Shown in pieces: positions 1-11,067 of a stretch of 64,000 bases of DNA; the first letter of the stretch is position 1; each line of letters starts with the position of its first letter. The DNA is from Massariosphaeria phaeospora (lineage: Eukaryota; Ascomycota; Dothideomycetes; Pleosporales). The notes beneath the pieces were generated by a model. It was not told the origin of the DNA, did not search any database, and saw nothing but the letters and a program-made list of their open reading frames with translations. Location of the stretch: NCBI GenBank assembly GCA_011032825.1, contig JAADJZ010000021.1:558001-622000 (forward strand). Reading direction: 5' to 3'. A program made the translations under genes and the position numbers.

Positions 1-86
1 AGCCAGGCTATCGATCGCTGGAGCCTGCCTCCTACAACTGATCTAGCTGCATCGATCTGCCTACAACGTGGCTAACCGTCTCCCAG
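1..86 (+). other. RPN2: 3' end of an intron of RPN2
   Basis: No reading frame here continues the proteasome protein. A branch-site-like GCTAAC lies at 71-76 and a CAG acceptor at 84-86, directly before the first recognisable RPN2 codons. I read the whole stretch as the tail of an intron whose donor and upstream exon lie outside the window. Confidence 0.7.
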
Positions 87-3000
87 CGAAATGCTTAGAT
101 ACATACATCGCTCTATCCGCTATGCACAATCCACCCACTCCCGTGACGAAGGCAAACCAAGCTCCCCCTCAGCTGATCACCTCCTTTGCTGGAAACGCCG
201 CCGGCAGCGCCAGCACAGCAGCAGTCTTGACTTCGCCAATAACTCCTTTCTCACAGTCCGCTCTCCCGAGCAAGTCCCTCCTCTCACGCGAAGATTCCTC
301 GACGTTCGACCCTACACTTCCTGGTGGCGGGAATGCTGGCGTCGCTGGAGCACATCCTGCTCCGCTTGTCCTACAGCGAAGCGTTCAAAAGAACCTCCAG
401 GCAACCATAAGACGCATCTTTGAGAGCTGCTACGAGAATGGCGACTACAAACAGGTGGTTGGGATTGCGATCGAAGCTCGGAATCTTGAGGTACTGCGAG
501 AAACCTTTCTCCGAGCCAGTCAAGATGAGAAGAAGCAGGGCAAGAAACCTGTACAAACCTTGCCATCGCGGAGCGAAGAATTGATGGAGTATGTTCTCGA
601 CATATGTATGAATGTTGTTCAGGAGAGGGGGCTTAGAAATGAGGTTTGTGTTAGTCCCCGTTCTTCCCCACCTGTAGCTAACATGTCGTAAGATACTCCG
701 TCTGATCCTCGACCTGTTGAACGAAATCCCGAACCCTGACTACTTCTCGATCGCGAAGTGTGTCGTGTATCTCAACCAACACGCTCTGGCCTCGGGTCTT
801 CTCCAACAACTTGTCCAGCGCGGTGACAGCAAATCTCTAGCCGTGGCTTACCAAATATCATTCGACTTGTACGAGAACGGCACACAAGAGTTCTTGGCGA
901 AGGTCATAAGCGAATTGCCGGATACAGATGAGGATAGCGGGGAGAATAAACCAGCGGCTAATGGCGATGGCACGCAAAAGCCCCAGAGTGAAGATGCGGG
1001 AGAGTCCGATGGCTTACTCTCTAACGTTGACACAAGTAACGAAGGCCCGAAGATATCGACCGTGGTGTCCAGGACGAAAGAAAAGGCATCTAATGAGGAG
1101 GAGGTTAAGGCTTTCACATCACTTCGCCAGGTTCTTCAGGGCACCAAGAGTATCGAGCTCAACCTCGAGTTCTTGTATCGCAACAACCACGCAGACAAGG
1201 CCATATTGAACAAGGTCCGGGACAGTTTGGAGGCGAGAAACTCCATATTTCACAGCAGTGTGACTTTCGCGAATGCCTTCATGAACGCCGGCACAACGAA
1301 CGATACTTTCTTCCGAGAGAACCTAGACTGGCTAGGAAAAGCGGTGAACTGGTCAAAGTTCACAGCAACCGCTGCGTTGGGTGTGATACATCGTGGCAAT
1401 ATAAGCCAGGGACAAAAGCTTCTTGAGCCTTATCTACCTAAAGATGCCGTCTCATCTGGCTCGCATTACGAACAGGGTGGATCCCTCTATGCTTTGGGAT
1501 TAATTTACACCAACCATGGAACTCACGTCCTGGATTACCTACTAAAGCAGTTTCAAAATGCCACTGAGGAAGTCATCCAGCATGGTGGCGCTCTCGGTCT
1601 GGGTGTCGCCGGCATGGCCACAGGATCCGAGGACATCTTCGATGCTTTCAAGAGCGTTCTCTACACTGATTCCGCTGTCAATGGTGAGGCAGTAGGTCTG
1701 TCCATGGGATTGGTTATGCTTGGGACTGGGAACATCAAGGCTCTCGAGGACATGATCCAGTACGCGCATGATACCCAACACGAAAAGATTGTACGTGGAC
1801 TGGCTATTGGTATGGCCTTGATCATGTATGCTCGCCAAGAAGCCGCCGATGAGCTTATCAATGGCCTGTTGGATGATGCCGATCCAACCCTACGCTACGG
1901 AGGTATAATGACCGTCGCTCTGGCATACTGCGGGACAGGCAGCAATAAGGCGGTGCGGAGGCTCCTACACGTCGCAGTCAGCGATGTCAGTGACGATGTC
2001 CGAAGGGTAGCGGTGATGAGTTTAGGCTTCGTTCTTTTCCGGAAACCTGGTAGCGTTCCCCGCATGGTCGAGCTCCTTGCAGAGTCATACAATCCCCATG
2101 TTCGATACGGTGCGACCATGGCTCTTGGAATTGCCTGCGCTGGCACTGGACTCCATGAAGCAATCGACCTCTTGGAACCTATGACGAAGGACTCGACCGA
2201 CTTCGTTCGGCAGGGCGCTCTCATCTCACTTGCTATGATCATGGTGCAGCAAAACGAAGCCATGAACCCCAAGGTTGCCACCATTCGGAAGACCCTCGCC
2301 AAAGTCTGTGCCGATAGGCACGAGGACGCTATGGCTAAGTTCGGTAGCGCGCTTGCCATTGGCATAATCGACGCTGGTGGTCGCAATTGTACCATCAGCC
2401 TTCAGACTCAAACAGGGAACTTGAATATGACAGCCATTGTAGGCATGGCTGTCTTCACACAGTATTGGTACTGGTTCCCCTTAACACATTTCCTATCTCT
2501 TAGCTTCACGCCGACTGCCATCATCGGCATCGATGAGGATCTCGAAATTCCATCATTCAAGTTTCACAGCAACACACGACCAAGCATGTTTGACTACCCT
2601 CCAGAACAGGAAGTCAAGACGGAAGAGGCGCCTGAGAAAGTCAAAACCGCAGTTCTATCGACAACCGCCCAAGATAAACGCCGGAAGCTGGTCAAGGCTC
2701 GACAGCGTCGGCGAGAGAGCATGGACGTCGATCAAACGCCTACAACACCAAAGATACCCGCTTCGGACGAAGACAAGATGGATGTCGAGGAGGACAGCCG
2801 GACCGCCGAGAAAGACCATGAAGCGAAGGAGGATACACCCTCTGCAGAAGCTTCAAAGAAGAAAGTTGAGAAGGAGAAGGTCGGTTATGAGATGGAGAAC
2901 ATGTCCCGTGTTCTCCCTGGTCAGCTGAAGTACATCAGCTTCTTTGAAGAGCGATACGTTCCAATTAAGAAGGTGAGTGATCTGAACGGCCTTAACCATT

Positions 3001-3277
3001 ATAATCATCTAATATACCATAGCCAACTGGAGGTGTCATACTGCTGACGGATACCACACCGTCGGAGTCGAAAACGTTACTTGAATTGAAAGTCAAGAAA
3101 GCCGCACCAGCTCCGGGTGCAGCCGGCCCATCAGGTGACTCAGCTCCCGCGGGCGTACAGACAGCCTCTTCTGCTGCTCCCGCGAGCGATAACTTAGTTG
3201 ATGAAGGGGAAGATGACGCAGCATTCCCTGGCGAGTTCGAGTATCACTCAGATGGCGGCGACGGAGACGAGGATTGA
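87..3277 (+). CDS. RPN2: 26S proteasome regulatory subunit RPN2 (PSMD1), N-terminus outside window
   Basis: RPN2 is the largest non-ATPase subunit of the proteasome base and a scaffold of the 19S particle. Visible exons are 87-643, 693-2972 and 3023-3277 (introns of 49 and 50 bp), giving 1029 residues. The centre carries the proteasome/cyclosome (PC) helical repeats, seen as recurring Gly/Ala-rich units such as GGALGLGVAGM, GLSMGLVMLGTG, RYGATMALGIACAGTG and AKFGSALAIGI. They are followed by the WFWFPL-like block (here YWYWFPLTHFLSL). A charged Lys/Glu linker precedes the C-terminal GGVILLTDT segment and the acidic tail, as in the family. The N-terminal roughly 100-150 residues are missing because the window starts inside an intron. 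A Ser/Thr/Ala-rich linker in the first visible exon is longer than in yeast or human proteins. Confidence 0.96.
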
Positions 3278-3552
3278 AGACCTACTTCAAGGGAATGAAG
3301 TGCTTTTTGTACCATCACTTTTGGGCCTTAACCCGGAGGATCTCAGAGTTGCATTAATTCAGGCGCAGGAGGGCCAGAGGCGCTGTTTAACCAGCCCGCT
3401 TAGACTTGCTTAAGCAATGTATAATAGTCCATGCCGGTCTACTACACAATTCACATGTACTCTGATATAACCATTCGCTGTTGCTATTGATGCTTCGATA
3501 TGATTATTGCGGACCCAGCCGTTGAGCAAATGCCGAACTGAAGGTCGTAGTT

Positions 3553-5181
3553 ATGTACTCCATACTCGGGCCGAATCAAGCCGACTTGGCATGGCCGCAT
3601 CAAATGATCTCGCGCGCGAGAAAGTGGCAAGCTCTCCCACCCGCAATGAGCCTCCGAGTCCCACTGGCACGATCAAGTCCGGTCCACAATGCGGCAACAG
3701 TGTGCCTACGATGTTTGCGAAAGCTTTCCCAGACGCCGAACCGGTCGCGGCGTCCCTTTTCCACCATCCCATCCTCTAGACAAGGCGCGGTAGCCATTGG
3801 GAAAAGCAGAGGCTCCTTTAACAAGGACTACTTTTGGGCGAACCCAACATTGAGAGATACATTTGGCAGTTCGGCAGGGCGTTCAAGACGGGAGACACAG
3901 AGCTCGATAGCTGCAATCAAGACGGGGTCGCCAGACCCGCTCGCGGCGACGGCCCACCAGTCCACTCCGCAAAACCCAACTAAAGAAGTGTTGCCTCATC
4001 GTCGCAGGAAAAAGGCGCGCGAACTGGCCGCTGAAGATGCAGAAGGCAACTATCCGATCGCTCTAGACGCATCTTCGAAACTAGCGACGCTCTCGTCCAG
4101 TCTCCCCCGCCGCTCCGTCCGGCGAGTGTTCACCACATATCTCTCGCTGTCGAAGCCACGGCTCAGCTTCCTTGTAGTTCTTACCGCGACCGCCGCATAC
4201 TCTCTATACCCAGTCCCAGGCCTACTCGCCCCCGCGGCAACAGCGACGCCATCCCTGTCTACCTTGACACTCCTGTTCCTCACAACAGGCACCGCGCTAT
4301 GCTCATCTTCTGCCAACGCTTTCAACATGTGGATGGAACCCGCTCACGATGCCAAAATGAGCCGCACTCGTAACCGGCCCCTTGTGCGAAAGCTCATCAG
4401 TCCCAGAGGTGCACTAGCCTTCGCAATCATATGTGGAACAGTCGGCACAGGCGCACTATACTACGGGGTGAACCCCACGACCGCTTTTCTCGGCGCCGCC
4501 AACATCGTGTTATACGCGGGTGTTTATACGCCGATGAAGCGGATATCGGTCTTGAATACATGGGTAGGGGCAGTTGTTGGAGGCATCCCACCGCTGATGG
4601 GTTGGACTGCCGCGGCAGGACAGTGCGCGCACGATGGAACATGGCAGGAATTGCTCTTCGGGGAGGGCTCGGCCGGAGGTTGGTTATGTGCAGGACTTTT
4701 GTTTGCATGGCAATTCCCACACTTCAACTCCCTAAGCTGGGCGATTCGCGACGAGTATAAACATGCCGGCTATCGCATGCTGTGTTGGGTAAACACTGCA
4801 CAGAACGGTCGCGTTGCTCTTCGATACGCCATCCTCATGTTTCCAGTGTGCATTGGTTTGTCTTACTGCGAAGTCACAGACTGGAGCTTCGTTGCCACAA
4901 GCAGCGCCGTCAATGGATGGATGGTTTGGAGGGCTGTACAATTTTGGCGTGAAAATGGCCAGAAAGGAAGCGCACGAAGTCTTTTCTGGGCGAGTGTGTG
5001 GCATCTACCTATAGTCATGGTTTTAGCCATGGCACAAAAGAAGGGCTTGGCCGAGCGAGTATGGAGAAGTTTGTTTGGATTCCCTGAAGAGGACGAGGAT
5101 GATCTCTACTACGAGGTAGAGGACGTCGAAGAGCAACGTCCCGATGAAGACTCCGTGGTCCGGGGAAATAAGCGGACATGA
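3553..5181 (+). CDS. COX10: COX10, mitochondrial protoheme IX farnesyltransferase
   Basis: Transfers a farnesyl group to protoheme to make heme O, the first step from heme B to the heme A of cytochrome c oxidase, in the inner mitochondrial membrane. It is a single exon of 542 codons. A basic Ser/Arg-rich N-terminus fits a mitochondrial presequence. The UbiA-type prenyltransferase core begins near residue 195 (LSKPRLSFLVVLTATAAYSL). It has the Asn/Asp motif NAFNMWMEPAHDAKMSRTRN for prenyl-diphosphate and metal binding, then several hydrophobic spans, FAWQFPHFNSLSW and the second polar loop DEYKHAGYRML. The tail is acidic. An in-frame ATG at 3604 would remove 17 residues containing the only early Asp and leave a more classic presequence, so the true start is open. 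RPN2 ends 275 bp upstream on the same strand. Confidence 0.95.
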   Translation: MYSILGPNQADLAWPHQMISRARKWQALPPAMSLRVPLARSSPVHNAATVCLRCLRKLSQTPNRSRRPFSTIPSSRQGAVAIGKSRGSFNKDYFWANPTLRDTFGSSAGRSRRETQSSIAAIKTGSPDPLAATAHQSTPQNPTKEVLPHRRRKKARELAAEDAEGNYPIALDASSKLATLSSSLPRRSVRRVFTTYLSLSKPRLSFLVVLTATAAYSLYPVPGLLAPAATATPSLSTLTLLFLTTGTALCSSSANAFNMWMEPAHDAKMSRTRNRPLVRKLISPRGALAFAIICGTVGTGALYYGVNPTTAFLGAANIVLYAGVYTPMKRISVLNTWVGAVVGGIPPLMGWTAAAGQCAHDGTWQELLFGEGSAGGWLCAGLLFAWQFPHFNSLSWAIRDEYKHAGYRMLCWVNTAQNGRVALRYAILMFPVCIGLSYCEVTDWSFVATSSAVNGWMVWRAVQFWRENGQKGSARSLFWASVWHLPIVMVLAMAQKKGLAERVWRSLFGFPEEDEDDLYYEVEDVEEQRPDEDSVVRGNKRT

Positions 5182-6018
5182 ACGTTGCCGTGTATATTAT
5201 GTTCCCAGAGTAAGTGGCACTCCTAGCCTCCGGTGCTCTTCCACCCGGCTATAAGAGTAGACATGGCCATTGGGAAGATTACCTGGTATCTGGATTATGG
5301 CTGATCGAAACTCTGCAGGTACACGTGTCGATACTTACTTGCTGTACCATATGTCATCAACACGAATCTAGACAATCACACTGTTTTGTGATTGAACTAA
5401 GCCACGAGATCGCCGTCGTTCCAGCCCGACACATACCAGTAGCTAATTTTTGTACCTCTACGACATGTCTCAGTCCTGCAAATTTGTGGACATATATTAC
5501 GGCGATGGCGCGCTTACCGGATTGGATCTTTCCGGGGTCGTTTGGCCACCCAGGTTCTCAATATATCCAAGTATGACGAGTGTGAGGTGTCTGACAAGCT
5601 TCTAGAAGTAGTGTACAGGTGTCTGGATCTGAAAGCCTGCGACCTTAGGGATCGACGGGCGGCAGACGGTCAAACTAATGGCTTCCTCCGCTCGCCGCTC
5701 GACTGGGAATCCCATCACTGAAAATTTCGTCCCGGAATGTGTACAAGTCTCTAGTCTAGTAAGATTGAAGTACGCGTGTGGTCCTGTAGCACACAGCAAC
5801 CCAATCTAAATGGCGGGTCACGCGTTTCAACTACCGAACCATTTTCCTCCAATTATTACCAGCCAATGATGCCCATTCATTTGCACTTCATTAAAACAGT
5901 CTCTTTTTTTACTAGTGTCTTTGAAGTTCAGTGTTCGGCTAGAAGCCGCCTTTTATCCGTCGGCATTGTCGAAGTCGCACCGTGAGTAGGATACATTGGG
6001 CGGCTACACATGGGGCGT
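5182..6018. other. intergenic region, no gene seen
   Basis: Open frames here are short and have no recognisable protein character. The stretch holds the COX10 3' region and distal LPMO upstream DNA. I see no repeats or RNA genes in it. Confidence 0.6.
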
Positions 6019-6116
6019 CTGGGGTGCATATTGAATTTGCTGCTCGCGGACAGTGGCGTAGGAATAGCTGGGGCAATCCCAAATAGGAAGACTATATTTT
6101 GGCGGGACGTATATAT
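6019..6116 (+). promoter_or_regulatory. putative LPMO promoter: two CreA-type sites and a TATA-like box
   Basis: Two CTGGGG hexamers (6019-6024 and 6068-6073) match the SYGGRG consensus of the carbon-catabolite repressor CreA. A TATATAT run at 6110-6116 lies about 115 bp before the LPMO ATG. The motifs are seen; repression by glucose is inferred from what is known for many AA9 genes. Such hexamers are also common by chance. Confidence 0.35.
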
Positions 6117-6230
6117 TGCTGGTCTCTTGACGCGCTGTCTTCTGGTTTATCTTTTCTCTTCAGGACACTCCTCGATACTCAGCCTTCCCTACATCTCCGC
6201 CGTAAATTGAAGAGCCCGCCGTCGCCCAAA

Positions 6231-6992
6231 ATGAAGTTCCTCCTTCCGGCTGCCCTGTTGGCCGCTACAGCTTCGGCCCATTACACCTTTCCGTCACTGA
6301 TCGCCAAGGGCCAGACTACCCCCGCTTGGCAGTACGTCCGCAAGACGACAAACTACCAGAGCAATGGCCCTGTCACCGACATCAGCTCGAACCAAATCCG
6401 ATGCTACGAGCTTTCGCCCGGCACTGGCGCCCCAGATACCATGACTGTCAACGCGGGTGACTCTGTCGGCTTCACAGCTCAGTCTTCGATCTCCCATCCC
6501 GGACCCCTCCAGTTCTACTTGGCGAAGGTGCCGAGCGATAAGACGGCGGCGACGTGGGATGGTAGCGGCCAGGTGTGGTTCAAGATCTATGAGCAGGGTG
6601 CCACGATCAGCTCGGGCGGCATGAGCTGGGCTTCTCAAGGTACGTAACTGCCATCTCTTTCCCCAACTATGTCGTTATGCACAAGCTCCAAAACTAACAA
6701 CTTCTCAGGCAAAGCCAAAGTCGACGTCCCAATCCCCAAGTCCCTCCCCTCCGGCGAATATCTCTTCCGCGTCGAGCACATCGCCCTGCACTCCGCATCC
6801 GCTGCTGGCGGTGCCCAGTTCTACATCTCTTGTGCGCAACTCAAGGTTGAGAACGGCGGGAGTGGAAGCCCGAGCCCGCTTGTTTCGTTCCCGGGCGCTT
6901 ATAAGACGGGTGACCCCGGTATTCAGATTAACATCTACTACCCTATTCCTTCGTCTTACACGCCGCCTGGGCCAAGGCCATGGACTGGTTAG
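6231..6992 (+). CDS. secreted AA9 lytic polysaccharide monooxygenase
   Basis: AA9 enzymes are copper-dependent and cleave cellulose or related glucans oxidatively outside the cell. Exons 6231-6639 and 6709-6992 (69-bp intron, CTAAC branch site) encode 230 residues. The first 16 residues are a signal peptide (MKFLLPAALLAATASA). Cleavage leaves an N-terminal His, half of the copper histidine brace. The second brace His is in SISHPGPLQFYLAKVP near residue 89. The conserved Gln and axial Tyr are in GGAQFYISCAQLKV. Two Cys (in IRCYE and ISCAQ) can form the usual disulfide. There is no CBM1 module or GPI signal; the protein ends in a short Pro-rich tail. Length and motifs fit a single-domain AA9. 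Substrate and C1/C4 preference cannot be told from sequence alone. Confidence 0.95.
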
Positions 6993-7507
6993 AGGGTACT
7001 TTGGTTTGGAGGCAGGTTAGAGGTTTATGATATCCGAGCTTAGTTATTTTTGTGTGTGTATGCTGAAGAAATTGTTGACTTTATCTTTGGACCTTGTTGG
7101 TCGACGTGATGTGCTGACTCTCTTGGCTTGCCGGTTGAAGACTTCGGTTGCTCTTTCCGTAACGTAGGACCCTTGTCCATCTTCCATCCACAATACACCG
7201 CGTTGCGTTTCGAAGCTGCTGGCTCAACCATCGTATTTCTCTGCTTCTTTCGACAAAGTCCTCGTTATCTTCTCCTTTGCTAGGAAACACGCGCTCATGT
7301 TTCGAAACAGTGGTCGTTACGAGGCCCGATTCACTGGGTCTGTGGACGAAGACCGGTCAATCAGGCTGAGCAACAATGTACGGAGTACAAAAATTGAGGG
7401 GTAAGGCTGAAGAGCTGAGTTGTTTGGTTCTACGGACTAGCCTTCGTCCCATTCACCAGACATCTACTTCCAATCCTTTCCCATACAACAGGAAGATAAC
7501 AGCCTTG
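6993..7507. other. intergenic region between LPMO and NLR-like gene
   Basis: Contains the 3' region of the LPMO gene and the upstream region of the next gene. The frame before its ATG is open for 44 codons but lacks protein character and is probably 5' UTR. No other feature is visible. Confidence 0.5.
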
Positions 7508-8773
7508 ATGGCGGAACCTGTGAGCATCATCGCTTCCGCCATCGCGATCGGAGCGGCTGCGGCGCAGCTATCCCTCGCTCTTTTCAAAATCGCCCAGACG
7601 TTCAAGCACGCCCCCGAAGAAATATTGGACATCGCAGAGGAAATGTCCACATTGTCTGAAAGTCTCAATGTCCTAGTGGACGTATTACATGCATGCGACA
7701 AGCTATGTAAACCAAAACTTTTCGAGCAGATCGACTCAATTTACAACCGTTTTAACGCGATAAGGGACCAATTGTTTGCTCTGACCGGCGCTAGCGGCAA
7801 GAAATTGAGGCGACTAAAATGGTTCTTCAATGGGCCGAAAGCTAAGAGCCTTTTGAAGAAGGTGGAAAGCATCAAGTCTGCGTTGACTCTGGTCATAACT
7901 ATCGTACGACTAGCAATTGACGAGAGTCGACGGTAAGCGTTTTCCCGAACAGCTACAAAATAACTTGATAGTAACGTTAGTAGACCCAGTGCCAATCAGA
8001 GCCAAGACCTTCAACAGAGCCAAACACCGAATCGATTTCGAAAAGTCGTCGAAAGCATTGTCCAAGCCAACAGACTCGCCATCGATAGAGCGGAAAGGGA
8101 CAACCAAGAACAAGGCAACAACAAGAAAAGGCACTTCAACACCGAAGTACAAAGATGGGAAGCAGACTCACACGACACAGCCATCTGGCAATATCAACTT
8201 GTATTCTCAGCGCAGGCCACACCGTCGAGATCAAATGGCAAACACATGCGAATAGAACCCCATAGTGCTACAGTAGAAGACTGTGACTCAGATGGACCAG
8301 AGGACTCGTCCACACTAGCTGCCGAAAGTGTCTCGCATACTCATCAAGACACGTCATCAACGAGCAGTAGCTTGATAGTATGGAATAAAGCAACGCAACC
8401 AAGCAGTGTTGTCGACAGACTCCTCCAATCATGGACAGTACTTAGTCCTTCGCAAATCCAAGCTAGTAGGGCTTTTTATGAGGAGGGTGAAGATGAGGCA
8501 TGGAGGGAGAACATAACAAATCGAATACAGGAATACACAAAAGACAGTAGGCGTAAAGGCCGGAAACCCCAGGAAACCCCAGGCTCCGGAAGCTCTGAAG
8601 ATCAAAGCACTGGAGATGACGCAAATAACGGATTTGGAAATGAGTCAGACAGCTCAGACGACGAGTACCAAAGTGCTGAAGAAAGTACTGTCACTGCCAG
8701 ACCTCCCAACATGCAATACAAGTACATGGGAACTTCCAGTGATTCAGATTCAGCCAACAACAAGAATGCTTGA
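7508..8773 (+). CDS. fungal NLR-type N-terminal domain protein, first half of a split gene
   Basis: Exons 7508-7932 and 7981-8773 (48-bp intron) give 405 residues. The N-terminus (MAEPVSIIASAIAIGAAAAQLSLALFKIA) and following helices look like the Fungal_N/PigL_N domain found at the N-termini of fungal NOD-like receptors and related proteins. Here no nucleotide-binding domain follows. After residue 140 comes a helical stretch (VESIVQANRLAIDRAERD) and then a long Ser/Asp/Glu-rich, probably disordered region. The frame ends at TGA 8771-8773, yet the same frame reopens at once and leads into the next feature. The protein as read may therefore be a truncated product of a larger gene. Function in these NACHT-less proteins is unknown; the link to heterokaryon incompatibility or immunity is by domain only. 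Confidence 0.6.
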
Positions 8774-8809
8774 ACTCCAATTCACCATCTCCGCGGTCAT
8801 AAGAGATCC

Positions 8810-10746
8810 ATGGAAGCTAAGAAACCTACCGGTGATGATTTTAAGAAAGACTTTTCAGACCCTTGGGCGTTCAACCCCTTTACCGAAGGTCCAAACTCAT
8901 ACAATCAGCCACCAATACATGATCCTCATTTCCAGTACATGGCGTCGGTTCCTGATCCCCGAAATACCTACCCGTCCTACTCCAGTCCGCAAGGAAATCC
9001 TTTCTCTGCAAATTATGCCCCACTGCCGACATTCCCCCCATCTCCGCTCCCGCCTCCGCCTCCGCCTCCAGCTCCAGCTCCAGTAGCGCCGACGACCAAT
9101 TCCGCGGATGACGCGAATACAATCAGTCGAATGGAGGCACTTTTGGAAGCAAAACTGAGTCAGAAAGACAGCCGTGAAAGCGACGATGCGTTTGAAAGGT
9201 TAGAGAAGCTTGTCAGTGAACAACTCGCCGAAGATAAGGCGAGTATGCAAGAGATCGAAGACGAAAGGAAAGCCCAGGCTCTGAGCGAGAACGAAGACAG
9301 ATTTGCGAGGCTAGAGTTGCTGCTCCTCGAGCAAAGAGACGAACAGCTCCAGCGACACGTGGAATCCGAGTCAGCCTGGCGAGCAGAAAAGGCTCGGTCG
9401 GATGCCCAAGCTGCTAAACAAGCCGAGGAGGCCAAAGAGCTCGCAAATAAAGAGATAGCTGCCGCAAAAGCTGCCAAGAAGGCCGCTGAAAAAGCGCTCA
9501 AGTTCGCGAAGGACCAAGTTGAGAAGCGCGCCCGTGAGGAGGCAGAAGCCAAAGCAGCGGAAGAACAGAGAAAAATCCACGACGATTATAGGAAGCGTAT
9601 TGAGATGTACAACGACCAAACCGCAGAGTTTGGCCGTAAGTGGCAGGCCATGTACGATAGCGAAGACCGAAGTTCAACTCCAGTTCCTGTGCGGCGAACA
9701 TGCATTTCGGAAGGCGATCGTCGCATAGAGGTCTCTGAGTTTAGTGGTGGGAGCTTAGACCCTCTGGCAACATCACAAGCTGCGTCTGCGAGTTTTTTCC
9801 AAGAGGATTTATTCCATTTGGGTTCCACACAGTCGCGCCACCGATCCGTACCAAAATCCGAGCGTAATGACCACAGAAGCCTCAACAACATTCGCGATAC
9901 TGCGAGGTCTCCAAAGGCCTTGGAAGCATCAACTGGAGCGGACCGATCGACATCGCAGCAGATGATCCTCCTTCCATCGATGCTCGACCGGACTTCGCGA
10001 AGAACGTGCGAGATGCAAAACTCGCTGGACAAATGCGGAGTCCTAGCAACGTTCAACGCACAGGAGTATGAAGCTGTGAGCCCGTTGGGACTTTCTGCGG
10101 CTTCTGGCGACGAGTTGATCCGCAGTACAATCTTTTGGGAACCCTCGCTACTTGCGCTCGGAAGTGAGCTGCTGGCGACGCTGCGATGCAGGGGTTGGAA
10201 ACCTTTCTATCTTTGCAAGTCAGGTTACTGTACCACACATCTTTCCCGCTCACTCTACGCTTTAAAACAAAATGAAGCCTTCGCACAACATCGTATCAGC
10301 TGTGACACGAGCGTCTGTCTCGTGGAGTTCGAGGGCTACTAGCAGAATTCTACACTTGCTGTCGCATTAGCTAATTTATAGTAGATGAGGGACAGACATA
10401 CTTCCAGGGCCACCAGCCTATCCACGTCCACTTCTTCCGACCCGAGTACCGACCTCAATTCACTGCTTCTCCAGCATTCTCTGCATCAGAATGCATCATT
10501 GTTGCCAAAGACTTGATTCACGAGTATGAGTTGCAAGAGCTAGGCTTCCCAGTCAGGTCGGAAGATGCATCAGCATACGCTCTGGACAGCCGCCTAACAG
10601 CAGTAAGCGCCCCTCTATATGCCTACCACATAAAACAGGGAAGTATGAAGAGACTAACTAACAGTCTCAACTAGAACTATATCGAGGCCCTCATCGACCG
10701 CTCCTTCATGATGCGCGAAACCAGTTTCCGCAGAGAACATCGCTAG
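8810..10746 (+). CDS. second half of the split NLR-like gene: Pro-rich, coiled-coil and conserved C-terminal region
   Basis: It starts 36 bp after the preceding TGA and in the same frame. Exons 8810-10223, 10382-10602 and 10675-10746 (introns of 158 and 72 bp) give 568 residues from the first ATG. Order: a polyproline tract (about residues 80-100), then a long Glu/Lys/Ala-rich coiled coil with heptad-like AEEAKELANKEIAAAKAAKK repeats (about residues 120-270), a Ser-rich linker, and a C-terminal region with FWEPSLLALGSELLATL, GHQPIHVHFF and IEALIDRSFMMRE. I recall this order as usual for the C-terminal half of Fungal_N-domain proteins of related moulds, so this and the upstream frame are probably one ancestral gene. 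It ends at TAG 10744-10746. Whether it is translated on its own, joined by splicing or dead is undecided. Confidence 0.55.
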
Positions 10747-11067
10747 CTGCAGTGGGCGCCGTACGAGTCTACCACTCCTGAGTCGCCAAGCGAAACGTAC
10801 CCAGCCTCGCTGTATTCGGACATGGAGACTGCAAGCTCACAAAGCGAGGGGTATTGCAATGAGGATTCCGACTTTCGGGATGAGGAAACGCCTATGACAA
10901 GTCCAGTAGATGGCAGTTCAAAAGGCCGGCCTTCCAGGTCGGCCATCATGGATCTCAAACTATATGAGCCAGGCGCAAGTGAGGATCAGAGGAACAGATC
11001 GGCAGATTCGGGACTTGATAATGATCGAGTTTCTGTGGAGCTGAATCCGTGGTCCGACTATTTGTAA
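10747..11067 (+). pseudogene. in-frame coding remnant after a TAG stop (C-terminal tail of the NLR-like gene)
   Basis: Directly after the TAG the same frame stays open for 106 codons, beginning LQWAPYESTTPESPSE and ending in SVELNPWSDYL. Arg-Glu-His-Arg-stop-Leu-Gln-Trp looks like a Trp codon (TGG) changed to TAG, a single G-to-A transition. Replacing the acceptor at 10674 by a second CTAG acceptor ending at 10746 would also bypass the stop in frame. I infer this was the original C-terminus. Confidence 0.45.

Noticed and set aside
9160..9552. Ala/Ser/Phe-rich minus-strand frame
   Set aside because: Complement of the coiled-coil codons (GCC/GAG/AAG repeats) of the NLR-like gene.
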